This document shows positions 33,044 through 41,185 of a DNA stretch of 64,000 bases, one piece after another. The position numbers were made by a program, and so were the translations under genes. Position 1 is the first letter of the stretch. Each line of letters opens with the position of its first letter. Origin of the DNA: Azospirillum soli (lineage in GTDB: Bacteria; Pseudomonadota; Alphaproteobacteria; Azospirillales; Azospirillaceae); assembly GCF_017876165.1 (NCBI RefSeq), contig NZ_JAGINQ010000005.1, forward strand, positions 124,001 through 188,000, written 5' to 3'. The notes under the pieces are model-generated. The model searched no databases and was not told the origin of the DNA. It saw only the letters and a list, made by a program, of their open reading frames with translations.

Positions 33044-34267
33044 ATGTCCATCCTGCCGCCTTCCAAACCCGTTGCCTCCGGTTCCCCCACCGATGAGCAG
33101 TACCGCGCCATTCAGGCCATTGACGCGTGGTACGCAAACCCGGATTCGCCGCAGGTCTTCTGGCTGGCGGGGGAGGCCGGGACGGGCAAGACCAAGACCA
33201 CCGCCTTTGCGTTGGAGCATCTTCAGGAACGCTGCAACCTGACCAATTTCGTGGTCGGCGCCCCCACGGGCAAGGCCGCGCAGGTGCTGCGCCGCAAGGG
33301 GATCGAGAAGGCGGCGACGCTGCATTCGCTGCTCTACGCCCCGCGCCAGGACGACGACACGGGCGAGCTGTTCTTTGCACGCCGCGCCGAGGGTGCCTTC
33401 GCCGAGGCCGACCTGATCGTCTGCGACGAGGGCTCCATGGTCGGCGACGACGTTGCCAACGATCTGATCCGCTCCGGCAAGAAGATCCTGGTGATTGCGG
33501 ACGACTACCAGCTGCCGCCGGTGTCTGGCCAAGGCATGTTCACCAGCGGCCAGCCGGACTTCCGGCTGGTCGAGCCGCACCGCACGGCCAAGGAAAGCCC
33601 GGTGATCCGGCTGGCTCACCTGCTGCGCCGGCAGGAGCTGCCCCGGCGCTTCGGGTCGGCCGGCAACGCCCATGTCCTGCCGCTGAACCGGGCGACGGAG
33701 AAACTGGTGCTGCGCGGGGCGACCCAGGCGATCTGCGGCACCCACCGTGTGCGCACCGCCTTCACCCGGCGCATCCGCGCGGCGAGCGGCCATGAATCGC
33801 CGATGCCCCAGGCGGGCGAGCGGGTGATCTGCCGCCGCAACCAGAAGGAAGAGGGCCTGTTCAACGGCATGATCGGCACGCTGACCCGGCCGGCGGTCGA
33901 AGGGCGCGGCCGTCACGCCGACCTCTGGTCGCTGGGCGTCCATATGGAGGACGAAGTTCGGCCGCGCGGAAAGGTGATGGTCCATCCCTGGATGTTCCAG
34001 GCCCACTACAGCGGCGACACCACCCAGCAGCGCGTGGACAAGGACATCCAGCAGTTCGACTGGGCGTGGTTGATCACCTGCCACGCCGCCCAGGGATCGG
34101 AGTTTCCGTCGGTCACCGTGCTGGACGACTCATTCGCCTTCCGGGAACACCGCTGGCGGTGGCTTTACACGGCGGTGACCCGGTCGCGGGACGAGTTGGT
34201 GCTGCTCCTACGCGACATTGACCTGGGCGGCCCCTGGCGGATGCCGAGCTTCGACGGTTCGGCCTGA
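33044..34267 (+). CDS. RecD-like ATP-dependent helicase
   Basis: Superfamily 1B helicase-type protein of 407 residues. Walker A is GEAGTGKT (43-50), Walker B is IVCDEGSMV, and motif III is VIADDYQLPPVSG. The C-terminal UvrD-like motif CHAAQGSEFPSVTVLDDSF and YTAVTRSRDEL complete the set. It lacks the N-terminal region of full RecD. Such short proteins are common in bacteria and phages, with an unproven role in DNA end processing. Stands alone after the small exported gene. Confidence 0.85.
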   Translation: MSILPPSKPVASGSPTDEQYRAIQAIDAWYANPDSPQVFWLAGEAGTGKTKTTAFALEHLQERCNLTNFVVGAPTGKAAQVLRRKGIEKAATLHSLLYAPRQDDDTGELFFARRAEGAFAEADLIVCDEGSMVGDDVANDLIRSGKKILVIADDYQLPPVSGQGMFTSGQPDFRLVEPHRTAKESPVIRLAHLLRRQELPRRFGSAGNAHVLPLNRATEKLVLRGATQAICGTHRVRTAFTRRIRAASGHESPMPQAGERVICRRNQKEEGLFNGMIGTLTRPAVEGRGRHADLWSLGVHMEDEVRPRGKVMVHPWMFQAHYSGDTTQQRVDKDIQQFDWAWLITCHAAQGSEFPSVTVLDDSFAFREHRWRWLYTAVTRSRDELVLLLRDIDLGGPWRMPSFDGSA

Positions 34268-34312
34268 GACCCGTCAATTCCCATTCCCCGGTTTACAATC
34301 GGCGCGCTAAAC

Positions 34313-34326
34313 TGATATATTAATAT
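34313..34326. promoter_or_regulatory. GntR-type operator before galM
   Basis: TGATATATTAATAT, the reverse complement of the 14-mer at 4209 and 7758. It lies 43 bases before the galM start. Confidence 0.75.
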
Positions 34327-34368
34327 CCATTCCTTAGCCGACGCGCTTTCAGGAAGGGGATAGGGCCG

Positions 34369-35442
34369 ATGCCGACCTACAGCGATCTCGCTCGCGAGGC
34401 TTTCCAGACCACCGTGGACGGCAAGCCCGTCGATCTGTTCACCCTGCGGAACCGCAACGGGATGGTGGTTCGGATCACCAATTACGGCGCGAAGATCGAG
34501 CAGATTCTGGTCCCCGACCGGGACGGCGCCCTCGGCGACGTGGTGCAGGGCTATGATACCATCGAGCGGGCGATGAACGGCCAGCCCTCCATGGGCTCCT
34601 TCATCGGGCGGTACTGCGGGCGCATCGACCGGGGCCGCTTCACGCTGGACGGGGTGGAGCACCGGACCGAGGTGAACGCCCCACCCAACACCCTGCACGG
34701 CGGGAAGCGCGGTTCCCGCTTCCGCGTCTTCGACGCCCGCCAGTTGGACAAGTCAAGGCTGGAGCTTTCCTACGTCTTTCAGGACGGGGAGGAAGGGTTC
34801 CCCGGCACCTTGCCGGTCCGTCTCGTTTACGCCCTGTCCGACGACAACGCCCTGTCGATTTCCTGGGACGCCGTGGCCGCCGACAAGATGACCGTCGCCA
34901 ACTTCACCGACCACACCTTTTTCAACCTGTCGGGCGACGCCGGTTCCTCCATCCTCGACCATGTGGCGACGGTCAACGGCGCACGGTTCCTGGCGCTGAG
35001 CGAAACCGGTGTGCCGACCGGCGTCATGATCGACGTGGCCGGCACGCCGCAGGATTTCCGCACACCAACGTCCTTCGGCGCGCGGATCGGCTTTGACGAC
35101 CCTTGGCTGAAACTCGGCAACGGTTACGACCTGCACTATGTCGTGGACAAGCCGGCGCGGCAGTTTGGCTTCCATGCCCGCGTCCTGCATCCGGGCAGCG
35201 GCCGTTCGCTGGAGGTCTGGTCCAGCGAGCCCGGCGTTCAGGTCTACACGGGCAATTTCCTGGAAGGCAAAGCCCCGCGCGACCTCGGCAAGGGCGACAC
35301 GCTCTACACCAAGCACAGCGCCTTCTGCCTGGAGCCGTCGCATTTTCCGAACGCGGTCAATGTGCCGGACTTCCCCTCCACGGTGCTGCGGCCCGGCCAG
35401 TGGTTTTCGGGCCGCATCGAATACCGTTTCGGTGTCGCCTGA
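34369..35442 (+). CDS. galM: Aldose 1-epimerase (mutarotase)
   Basis: Interconverts alpha and beta anomers of hexoses, giving the anomer used by the next enzyme. At 357 residues it has NTLHGGKRGSRF, the catalytic His in NFTDHTFFNLSG and the catalytic Glu region FCLEPSHFPNAVN. Because it has a regulon operator immediately upstream, the physiological substrate may be galacturonate or another pectin sugar rather than galactose. Convergent with gntR copy 4; the stops are 17 bases apart. Confidence 0.92.
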   Translation: MPTYSDLAREAFQTTVDGKPVDLFTLRNRNGMVVRITNYGAKIEQILVPDRDGALGDVVQGYDTIERAMNGQPSMGSFIGRYCGRIDRGRFTLDGVEHRTEVNAPPNTLHGGKRGSRFRVFDARQLDKSRLELSYVFQDGEEGFPGTLPVRLVYALSDDNALSISWDAVAADKMTVANFTDHTFFNLSGDAGSSILDHVATVNGARFLALSETGVPTGVMIDVAGTPQDFRTPTSFGARIGFDDPWLKLGNGYDLHYVVDKPARQFGFHARVLHPGSGRSLEVWSSEPGVQVYTGNFLEGKAPRDLGKGDTLYTKHSAFCLEPSHFPNAVNVPDFPSTVLRPGQWFSGRIEYRFGVA

Positions 35443-35458
35443 TGGGCGCGTGGCCCGC

Positions 35459-36274
35459 TCAGGCCGGCACGGCCTCCGTGCCCTCTGGGGTTGTGAAGTA
35501 GAGGGGGTTGGCCTTTTGCGCGTCGGCGATGGTGACCTGGAGGTCGTCGAGGTGGCTGTCGAGGGCGCGGGCGGCGGCGGCCGGGTCGTGCGCCGCGATG
35601 GCGTCGAGGATGGCCTCATGCTCGGCGATGACCACCGGCATGCGCCCCATCACCGGCAGGGTCAGCCGGCGGAAGCGGTCGATCTGCACCTTGACCTGCT
35701 GCGTCAAGGCCCAGAAGCCGGGGTAGCCGGCGGCCTCGGCGACCAGCGCGTGGAACGCCTCGTCGGCCAGGTGGAAGCCCTCGAAGTCGCCGGCCGCGGC
35801 GCGCTCGCGCTGCAGTTCCAGGTTGGCGCGCAGCAGCGCGATCTGGCTGCGCGTGGCGCGCGCGGCGGCGTAGCGCACGGTCGCCTCCTCCAGCGCCTTG
35901 CGGATGGCGAAGGCTTCCGGCAGGGCGCCGAGCGGGATGCGCGCGACGAAGGTGCCCGACTGCGGGAAGATCTCGACCAGCCCCTCGTCGGCCAGCTTCA
36001 GGATGGCCTCGCGCACCGGCGTGCGGCTGACCCCGTAATCCTGGGCGATCAGCTTCTCGGCGATCGGCTCGCCGGGCTTGCGGCGCAGCGACACGATGGC
36101 CGCGCGCAGGTCGCGGTGGATGGTCGCCGACACCGTCGCCGCGCGCGCTGCCGGACGGCTCACCGGAGCCGGTGCCGCAACGCGCCGCCGGCTCCGTTTG
36201 GCGGCTCCCGCATCCCCATCCGGGCCCTTGTCCGGGTTTGGGGTCCCCATCTTCTTCGCCACCACCGGCTCCAT
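35459..36274 (-). CDS. FadR-type GntR regulator, copy 4
   Basis: A regulator of about 271 residues. It is essentially identical in amino acid and DNA sequence to copy 2 (7896-8669) from the RRVAAPAPV segment to NPLYFTTPE, in inverted orientation about 27 kb away. The first 35 or so residues and the last seven differ. The start is unsure: ATG 36274, GTG 36262 and ATG 36250 are in frame, and the frame remains open to 36790 through the antisense of mgsA. It is divergent from mgsA with an operator-like half-site between them. Confidence 0.82.
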   Translation of the reverse strand: MEPVVAKKMGTPNPDKGPDGDAGAAKRSRRRVAAPAPVSRPAARAATVSATIHRDLRAAIVSLRRKPGEPIAEKLIAQDYGVSRTPVREAILKLADEGLVEIFPQSGTFVARIPLGALPEAFAIRKALEEATVRYAAARATRSQIALLRANLELQRERAAAGDFEGFHLADEAFHALVAEAAGYPGFWALTQQVKVQIDRFRRLTLPVMGRMPVVIAEHEAILDAIAAHDPAAAARALDSHLDDLQVTIADAQKANPLYFTTPEGTEAVPA

Positions 36275-36304
36275 CGCTTTGTTGGTTAAAACCGACCCAC
36301 TGGA

Positions 36305-36318
36305 TCTGATATATCGCA
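36305..36318. promoter_or_regulatory. GntR-type half operator between gntR4 and mgsA
   Basis: TCTGATATATCGCA contains the palindrome GATATATC and one full arm of the consensus (TGATATAT). It is 14 bases before mgsA and 31 bases before gntR4. Confidence 0.5.
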
Positions 36319-36331
36319 AAGGACAGGCAAA

Positions 36332-36766
36332 ATGGAACAAAAGCGAATCGCCCTCGTCGCTCATGACGCCCGCAAGAGGGCTCTGATCGACTGGATCGGG
36401 GCCAACATCGCGCCGCTGGCTGGCCACGCCTTTTGGGCGACCGGAACGACCGGACGGCTGGTCGCGGAGTCGCATCCGCGTCTGGACGTCACCATGCTGA
36501 AGAGCGGCCCGCTCGGCGGTGACCAGCAGATCGGCGCGATGATCGCCGAAGGGCGGCTGGACCTGTTGGTGTTCTTCGTTGATCCGATGACCTCGCAGCC
36601 GCACGACGTGGACGTGAAGGCGCTGACCCGTCTGGCGACCCTCTACAACGTCCCCATGGCCTGCAACGAAGCGACCGCCGATCTGCTCGTCGCCTCGCCC
36701 CTGTTCACCGGCGGCTATACGCCGCAACCCACCGATTTCCAATCCTACGAGGGGCGCAGGATCTGA
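36332..36766 (+). CDS. mgsA: Methylglyoxal synthase
   Basis: Converts dihydroxyacetone phosphate to methylglyoxal and phosphate, a bypass that relieves sugar-phosphate stress. The 144-residue protein shows the phosphate site GTTGRLV, the catalytic segment SGPLGGDQQIGAMIAEG and FFVDPMTSQPHDVDVKAL, all standard for MgsA. The start at 36332 follows AAAGGACAGGCAAA. It is between gntR copy 4 and the TRAP operon, so uronate-linked expression is likely. Confidence 0.93.
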   Translation: MEQKRIALVAHDARKRALIDWIGANIAPLAGHAFWATGTTGRLVAESHPRLDVTMLKSGPLGGDQQIGAMIAEGRLDLLVFFVDPMTSQPHDVDVKALTRLATLYNVPMACNEATADLLVASPLFTGGYTPQPTDFQSYEGRRI

Positions 36767-36867
36767 AGCGGCCAGCGCCCGACGCGGCATCCTCCGGCGT
36801 CTTCAGCGCGATCGCTTGCCCCTTCAAGATTCTGGCTTCCCCATGATTTTGAGCTTGCGTTTCGGAC

Positions 36868-36881
36868 TGATATATTAATAT
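36868..36881. promoter_or_regulatory. GntR-type operator, dctPQM TRAP operon
   Basis: TGATATATTAATAT, identical to the site before galM. It is 34 bases before the dctP-like start at 36915. Confidence 0.77.
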
Positions 36882-36914
36882 CCTCGCTTACAAAGATAAC
36901 CGGAGGACAACCCA

Positions 36915-37904
36915 ATGAAGCTTACCATTGGCCGCACCCGCTCCATGCTCCTGGCGGCATGCGCCGCGTGCGCGATGATCGCCTCGCCGGCGGCGGCGCG
37001 GGACTTCCGCTCGGCCGACATCCACCCCACCGACTACCCGACCGTGGAAGCGGTCCGCTTCGTCGGCAAGCAGCTTTCCGAGCAGACCAACGGCCGCCTC
37101 GGCATCAAGGTTTTCCCCAACGGCGCGCTGGGCAACGAAAAGGACACCATCGAACAGCTCAAGATCGGCGGGCTGGAGATGATGCGCATCAACGTCGCTC
37201 CGCTGAACAACGTCGTTCCGGAGACGATGGTCACGGCGCTCCCCTTTATTTTCCGTTCGACCGAGCACATGCGCACCGTGCTGGACGGCCCCATCGGCGA
37301 TGAGATCCTGGCCGCGATGGAAAGCCAGGGCATGGTCGGTCTGGCCTTCTACGACAGCGGTTCGCGCTCCATGTACTCGGTCGCCAAGCCGTACAAGACG
37401 CTGGCCGACATCAAGGGCGCCAAGATCCGCGTGCAGCAGTCGGATCTCTTTGTGGCGATGATCCAGGCGCTGGGCGCCAACGCCACGCCGATGCCTTTCG
37501 GCGAGGTCTACACCGCGCTGAAGACCGGCATCGTGGACGCGGCCGAAAACAACTACCCGTCCTATGAATCGTCCCGCCATTTCGAGGCCGCGAAGTACTT
37601 CACGCTGACCGAGCATGCGATGGCGCCGGAGGTTCTGGTCTTTTCCAAGGTCGTCTGGGACCGCCTGTCGAAGGACGACCAGACGCTGATCCGCAAGGCC
37701 GCCAAGGACTCCGTCGCCTACATGCGCAAGCTGTGGGACGAGCGCGAGATGAAGTCCAAGGACATCGTGCTCAAGGGCGGCGCGCAGATCGTCGAGGTGG
37801 CGAACAAGCAGGAATTCATCGACGCGATGAAGCCGGTTTACGACAAGTTCGCCAACACGCCGAAGCTGCAAGGTCTCGTCCAGCGGATCCAGGCAACCAA
37901 ATAA
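36915..37904 (+). CDS. TRAP transporter substrate-binding protein (DctP family)
   Basis: Periplasmic binding protein of 329 residues with a signal peptide ending near SPAAARDF. ADIHPTDYPTVEAVRFVG and NGALGNEKDTIEQLKIGG are N-terminal DctP segments. IKGAKIRVQQSDLF carries the conserved Arg that binds the substrate carboxylate, and GIVDAAENNYPSYES is the matching C-terminal part. With the operator upstream and pectin genes around, galacturonate or glucuronate is the likely ligand. Confidence 0.9.
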   Translation: MKLTIGRTRSMLLAACAACAMIASPAAARDFRSADIHPTDYPTVEAVRFVGKQLSEQTNGRLGIKVFPNGALGNEKDTIEQLKIGGLEMMRINVAPLNNVVPETMVTALPFIFRSTEHMRTVLDGPIGDEILAAMESQGMVGLAFYDSGSRSMYSVAKPYKTLADIKGAKIRVQQSDLFVAMIQALGANATPMPFGEVYTALKTGIVDAAENNYPSYESSRHFEAAKYFTLTEHAMAPEVLVFSKVVWDRLSKDDQTLIRKAAKDSVAYMRKLWDEREMKSKDIVLKGGAQIVEVANKQEFIDAMKPVYDKFANTPKLQGLVQRIQATK

Positions 37905-37964
37905 CGCGCGGGATGGCGCGGCCCGCCCTGTCGCGGCGCCGCGCCGGCCCGGGGAACGGTCCTC

Positions 37965-38504
37965 ATGGATATCGAATTGCAAGCAATGGACGTCAGCCCG
38001 CCGCGCAGCGCCGGCTGGTTGACGCGGATGAACCGGGCCTTGGCGCGCGTCGGAATGATCGTGGCGATGATCGGCCTGATGACGATCGTTGCGGTCGTCT
38101 TCTACCAGGTGTTCGGGCGCTACGTGCTCAACGACTCGCCGACCTGGGCGGAGAGCCTGGCCATCGTTCTGGTTCTCTACGTCACCCTGATCGGCGCCGC
38201 CATCGGCGTTCGAGACGCCGGGCACATCGGCCTGGAATCCCTGCTGGTGATGCTGCCCGACGCGGCCCGCCACAAGCTTGAGATCATCATCTACCTGCTG
38301 GTTGGCAGCTTCGGTGCCGGGATGGCCTACAACGGCTGGCTGCTCGGCAGTTCGGTCGCCCCCTACTACATCCCCAACCTGCACGTTTCCGAAGCCGTCC
38401 GCTACGTTCCGCTCGTCCTTTCGGGCGTGCTGACCGTCCTGTTCTCCATTGAGCACATCGTCGCCCTCGTCCGCGGCGAGGAAGTGGAGCCGTCATGGAA
38501 CTGA
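37965..38504 (+). CDS. TRAP transporter small permease (DctQ family)
   Basis: Small membrane subunit of 179 residues with four helices. RYVLNDSPTWAESLAIVLVLYVTLIGAA includes the conserved DctQ segment (W-A-E), shown here only in short: NDSPTWAES. It overlaps the large permease gene by ten bases, so the two are translationally coupled. Confidence 0.9.
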   Translation: MDIELQAMDVSPPRSAGWLTRMNRALARVGMIVAMIGLMTIVAVVFYQVFGRYVLNDSPTWAESLAIVLVLYVTLIGAAIGVRDAGHIGLESLLVMLPDAARHKLEIIIYLLVGSFGAGMAYNGWLLGSSVAPYYIPNLHVSEAVRYVPLVLSGVLTVLFSIEHIVALVRGEEVEPSWN

Positions 38505-39778
38505 CCATCCTCGCCGTCACCTTCTTCGGCTTCCTCATCCTCGGCGTGCCGGTCGCCTTCGCCATCGGCCTGTCGGCGCTGTGCACCATCCTGTACGAAG
38601 GCCTGCCCGTCGCCGTCATCTTCCAGCAGATGATGTCGGGGATGAACATCTTCTCGTTCCTGGCCATTCCCTTCTTCGTCTTCAGCGGCGAGCTGATGCT
38701 GCACGGCGGCGTCGCCGACAAGATCGTCCGCGCCGCCAAGAACATGGTGGGGCATGTCCGGGGCGGTCTCGGTATGTCCAACGTGGTCGCCTGCACGCTG
38801 TTCGGCGGCGTCGCGGGCTCGCCGGTGGCCGACGTGTCGGCGATGGGCGCGGTGATGATCCCGATGATGAAGCGGGAAGGCTACCACGCCGACTACGCGG
38901 TCAACGTCACCACCCACGCCGCCCTGGTCGGCGCGCTGATGCCGACCAGCCACAACATGATCATCTACGCGCTGGCCGCGGGCGGCAAGGCGTCTGTCGG
39001 CGCGCTGATCGCCGCCGGGCTGGTGCCGGCGCTGCTGCTGATGCTCTGCAACCTGGGCGCTGCCTATTTCGTGGCCGTGAAGCGCGGCTACCCGGCGGGT
39101 TCGTTCCCGGGCTGGGACATCGTATGGCGCTCGCTGGCCGCGGCGGCACCGGGTCTGCTGATCGTGGCGATCATCCTGACGGGCATCCTGTCGGGCGTGT
39201 TCACGGCGACCGAGTCGGCGTCCATCGCGGTGATCTACGCGCTGCTGCTGACCACCTTCGTCTACCGCACGCTGAGCTGGGACCATTTCGTGGCCGCCGC
39301 CGCCAAGACGGTGAAGACGACGGGCGTCGTGCTGCTGCTGATCGGCGTGTCCACGATGTTCCAGTACATCATGGGCCTCTATTCGGTGGCCGACCTGACC
39401 GGCGAGCTGCTGGCCGGCGTGTCCACGAACCCGCTGGTCATCTTCCTGCTGATCAACATCATCCTGTTCCTGCTCGGCACCTTCATGGACATGGCGAGCA
39501 CGATCCTGATCTGCACGCCGATCTTCCTGCCGATCGCCATGCAGTACGGCATGGACCCGGTGCAGTTCGGCATCGTGATGCTGGTCAACTGTGCGCTGGG
39601 CCTGAACACGCCGCCGGTCGGCACCACGCAGTTCATCGGCTGCGCCATCGGCGAGGTGTCGGTGGGCGAGGTGATGCGGTCGATCACGCCCTTCTACGGC
39701 GCTCTGTTCGCCACCTTGCTGCTGGTCACCTACGTTCCCGCCTTCTCCCTCTGGCTTCCCCGCCTCCTCATGCACTGA
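38495..39778 (+). CDS. TRAP transporter large permease (DctM family)
   Basis: Large, about 12-helix subunit of 427 residues that couples sodium entry to solute import. GVPVAFAIGLSALCTILYEG, FGGVAGSPVADVSAMG and LGLNTPPVGTTQFIG are the characteristic motifs. Last gene of the dctPQM operon, followed by a strong terminator. Confidence 0.93.
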   Translation: MELTILAVTFFGFLILGVPVAFAIGLSALCTILYEGLPVAVIFQQMMSGMNIFSFLAIPFFVFSGELMLHGGVADKIVRAAKNMVGHVRGGLGMSNVVACTLFGGVAGSPVADVSAMGAVMIPMMKREGYHADYAVNVTTHAALVGALMPTSHNMIIYALAAGGKASVGALIAAGLVPALLLMLCNLGAAYFVAVKRGYPAGSFPGWDIVWRSLAAAAPGLLIVAIILTGILSGVFTATESASIAVIYALLLTTFVYRTLSWDHFVAAAAKTVKTTGVVLLLIGVSTMFQYIMGLYSVADLTGELLAGVSTNPLVIFLLINIILFLLGTFMDMASTILICTPIFLPIAMQYGMDPVQFGIVMLVNCALGLNTPPVGTTQFIGCAIGEVSVGEVMRSITPFYGALFATLLLVTYVPAFSLWLPRLLMH

Positions 39779-39796
39779 ACGGCGGTTCCGAGGACG

Positions 39797-39834
39797 AAAA
39801 AGCCCGTGATGCCCTGAGCATCACGGGCTTTTTT
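39797..39834 (+). terminator. Rho-independent terminator of the TRAP operon
   Basis: AAAAAGCCCGTGATGC and GCATCACGGGCTTTTTT form a long perfect stem with a five-base loop and flanking A- and T-runs, so it can work in both directions. The facing gene at 39870 ends here too. Confidence 0.9.
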
Positions 39835-39869
39835 CATGGGCGGAATGCAGGGTGCGGAATCAAAGCCCT

Positions 39870-40910
39870 CTACTTGGCTTCCGTGGCCGCCGGAGGTGAC
39901 GCCGGAGCGTCGGGAGCCGTGTCCGAAGCCGGGGCGGGTGCCGCCTCCGGTGCAGTCGGCGGCTCCGCCGGAGCGGGCGCCGGTTCGGAAGCCGGTGCCG
40001 GCTCAGCCGCCGGTGCTGGAGGGGCCTCGGGCGCGGGCGGCGCCGCTTCGGTGGCGGGAGCGTCCGGAACCGCCGGTGCTGCCGGGGGCGTTTCCGCAGG
40101 CGGAGCATCCACAGGTGCTGGAGCCGGCGCGGCTTCCTGGGTGGCCGGGACTGTGGCGGGAGCTGCGGGATCGGATGCGGGCGGAGCGTCCGTTGGCGGC
40201 GTGGTGGCGGCCGGTTCAGCGGCCGGTGCCGGTTCCGGAGTCGCGGGAGCCGAAGCCGCCGGGGGCGGAACCGGAGTGGGTTCAGGAGCGGGGGCTGAAG
40301 CCGGCGCGGGCTCCGCCACAGGGGGCGCCGCCGGAGCAGGTGTCGGTTCCGGCGCCGGAGCAACAGCCAGCGGCGGGGGTGCGGCAGCTTCGGCAGCCAG
40401 GGCCGCATCCACGCAGGCGGAGAGGGCGGACAGCGCTTTGCGGATGCCGCCCAGTGGGAAGGCGGCCTTCGCGGAGTCCACCCTCAGGTACAGCTCGCGG
40501 CCGGCGCGCAGGCCTTCGATCAGTTCGGCGCCCTTGGACAGGTCGAGGACGACGCCGTCACCGGCGACCACGGGCGCTTCGACCGGCGGGCCGTAGCCCC
40601 GGTCGATGGACGCGCGAACCGTGGCCTTGCCTCCATCGGCGGGCAGCGTCCATCTCGGGTGCGTGGCGCTGAGCGACAGAGCACGGGTCCGGTCCTGGGA
40701 GAGCTTCAGGACGCCGCCGTCGGCGGAGGTCCGGGCGACGGTGCAACGCGCCAGCCGGCCGTCGGAATCGACGCTGCGGGTGCCGCTCCAGCCCTGCTCG
40801 CGCTCGGCCTTCAGGCCGTCAATCGCCACCGGCTCGACGCGTTGCGCCAGCGCCGTGCCCGAAACCGTCGCCATCAGCATGGCGCACCAGAACGCTACTC
40901 CCGATCGCAT
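39870..40910 (-). CDS. Exported protein with Ala/Pro/Glu-rich C-terminal half
   Basis: A 346-residue protein with a signal peptide (MRSGVAFWCAMLMATVSGTA, cleaved near ALA). An N-terminal domain of about 150 residues has two Cys (ARCTVAR, SACVDAAL) and a Trp-rich start. The tail of about 170 residues is almost only Ala, Pro, Glu, Thr and Ser in PAPEPTPAP-type runs, forming an extended linker. The N-terminal domain resembles invasion-associated-locus-B-like exported proteins in layout, but that is a weak guess. The start at 40910 follows GGAGGCTCGGCC. Confidence 0.6.
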   Translation of the reverse strand: MRSGVAFWCAMLMATVSGTALAQRVEPVAIDGLKAEREQGWSGTRSVDSDGRLARCTVARTSADGGVLKLSQDRTRALSLSATHPRWTLPADGGKATVRASIDRGYGPPVEAPVVAGDGVVLDLSKGAELIEGLRAGRELYLRVDSAKAAFPLGGIRKALSALSACVDAALAAEAAAPPPLAVAPAPEPTPAPAAPPVAEPAPASAPAPEPTPVPPPAASAPATPEPAPAAEPAATTPPTDAPPASDPAAPATVPATQEAAPAPAPVDAPPAETPPAAPAVPDAPATEAAPPAPEAPPAPAAEPAPASEPAPAPAEPPTAPEAAPAPASDTAPDAPASPPAATEAK

Positions 40911-41185
40911 AGGCCGAGCCTCCAAAATGCCATCGCAAAGGCATAGCCAAGCTCCTGTTGCAAGTCAAAGGAACGCGCCTCGTCACCTTTGCAACTCGGG
41001 TTCTCGGGGTTTGCGCATGCCGACGCGCAACGCCTCGATCTCCGGCCTGCCGGCCGGTTCCTGGCTCCGCAGATCCTCGTGCTGCTGTGGTGAGGGCGGT
41101 GCTTCTTAACCAACCATAGCTGTCGACAATCTGCTTCCATACCCTCATGATTTGGTTACGACACCAAATAATAAGGGAGAGGGTC

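Noticed and set aside
36275..36790. Extended start of gntR copy 4
   Set aside because: The extra frame is the antisense of mgsA and of the divergent promoter region.
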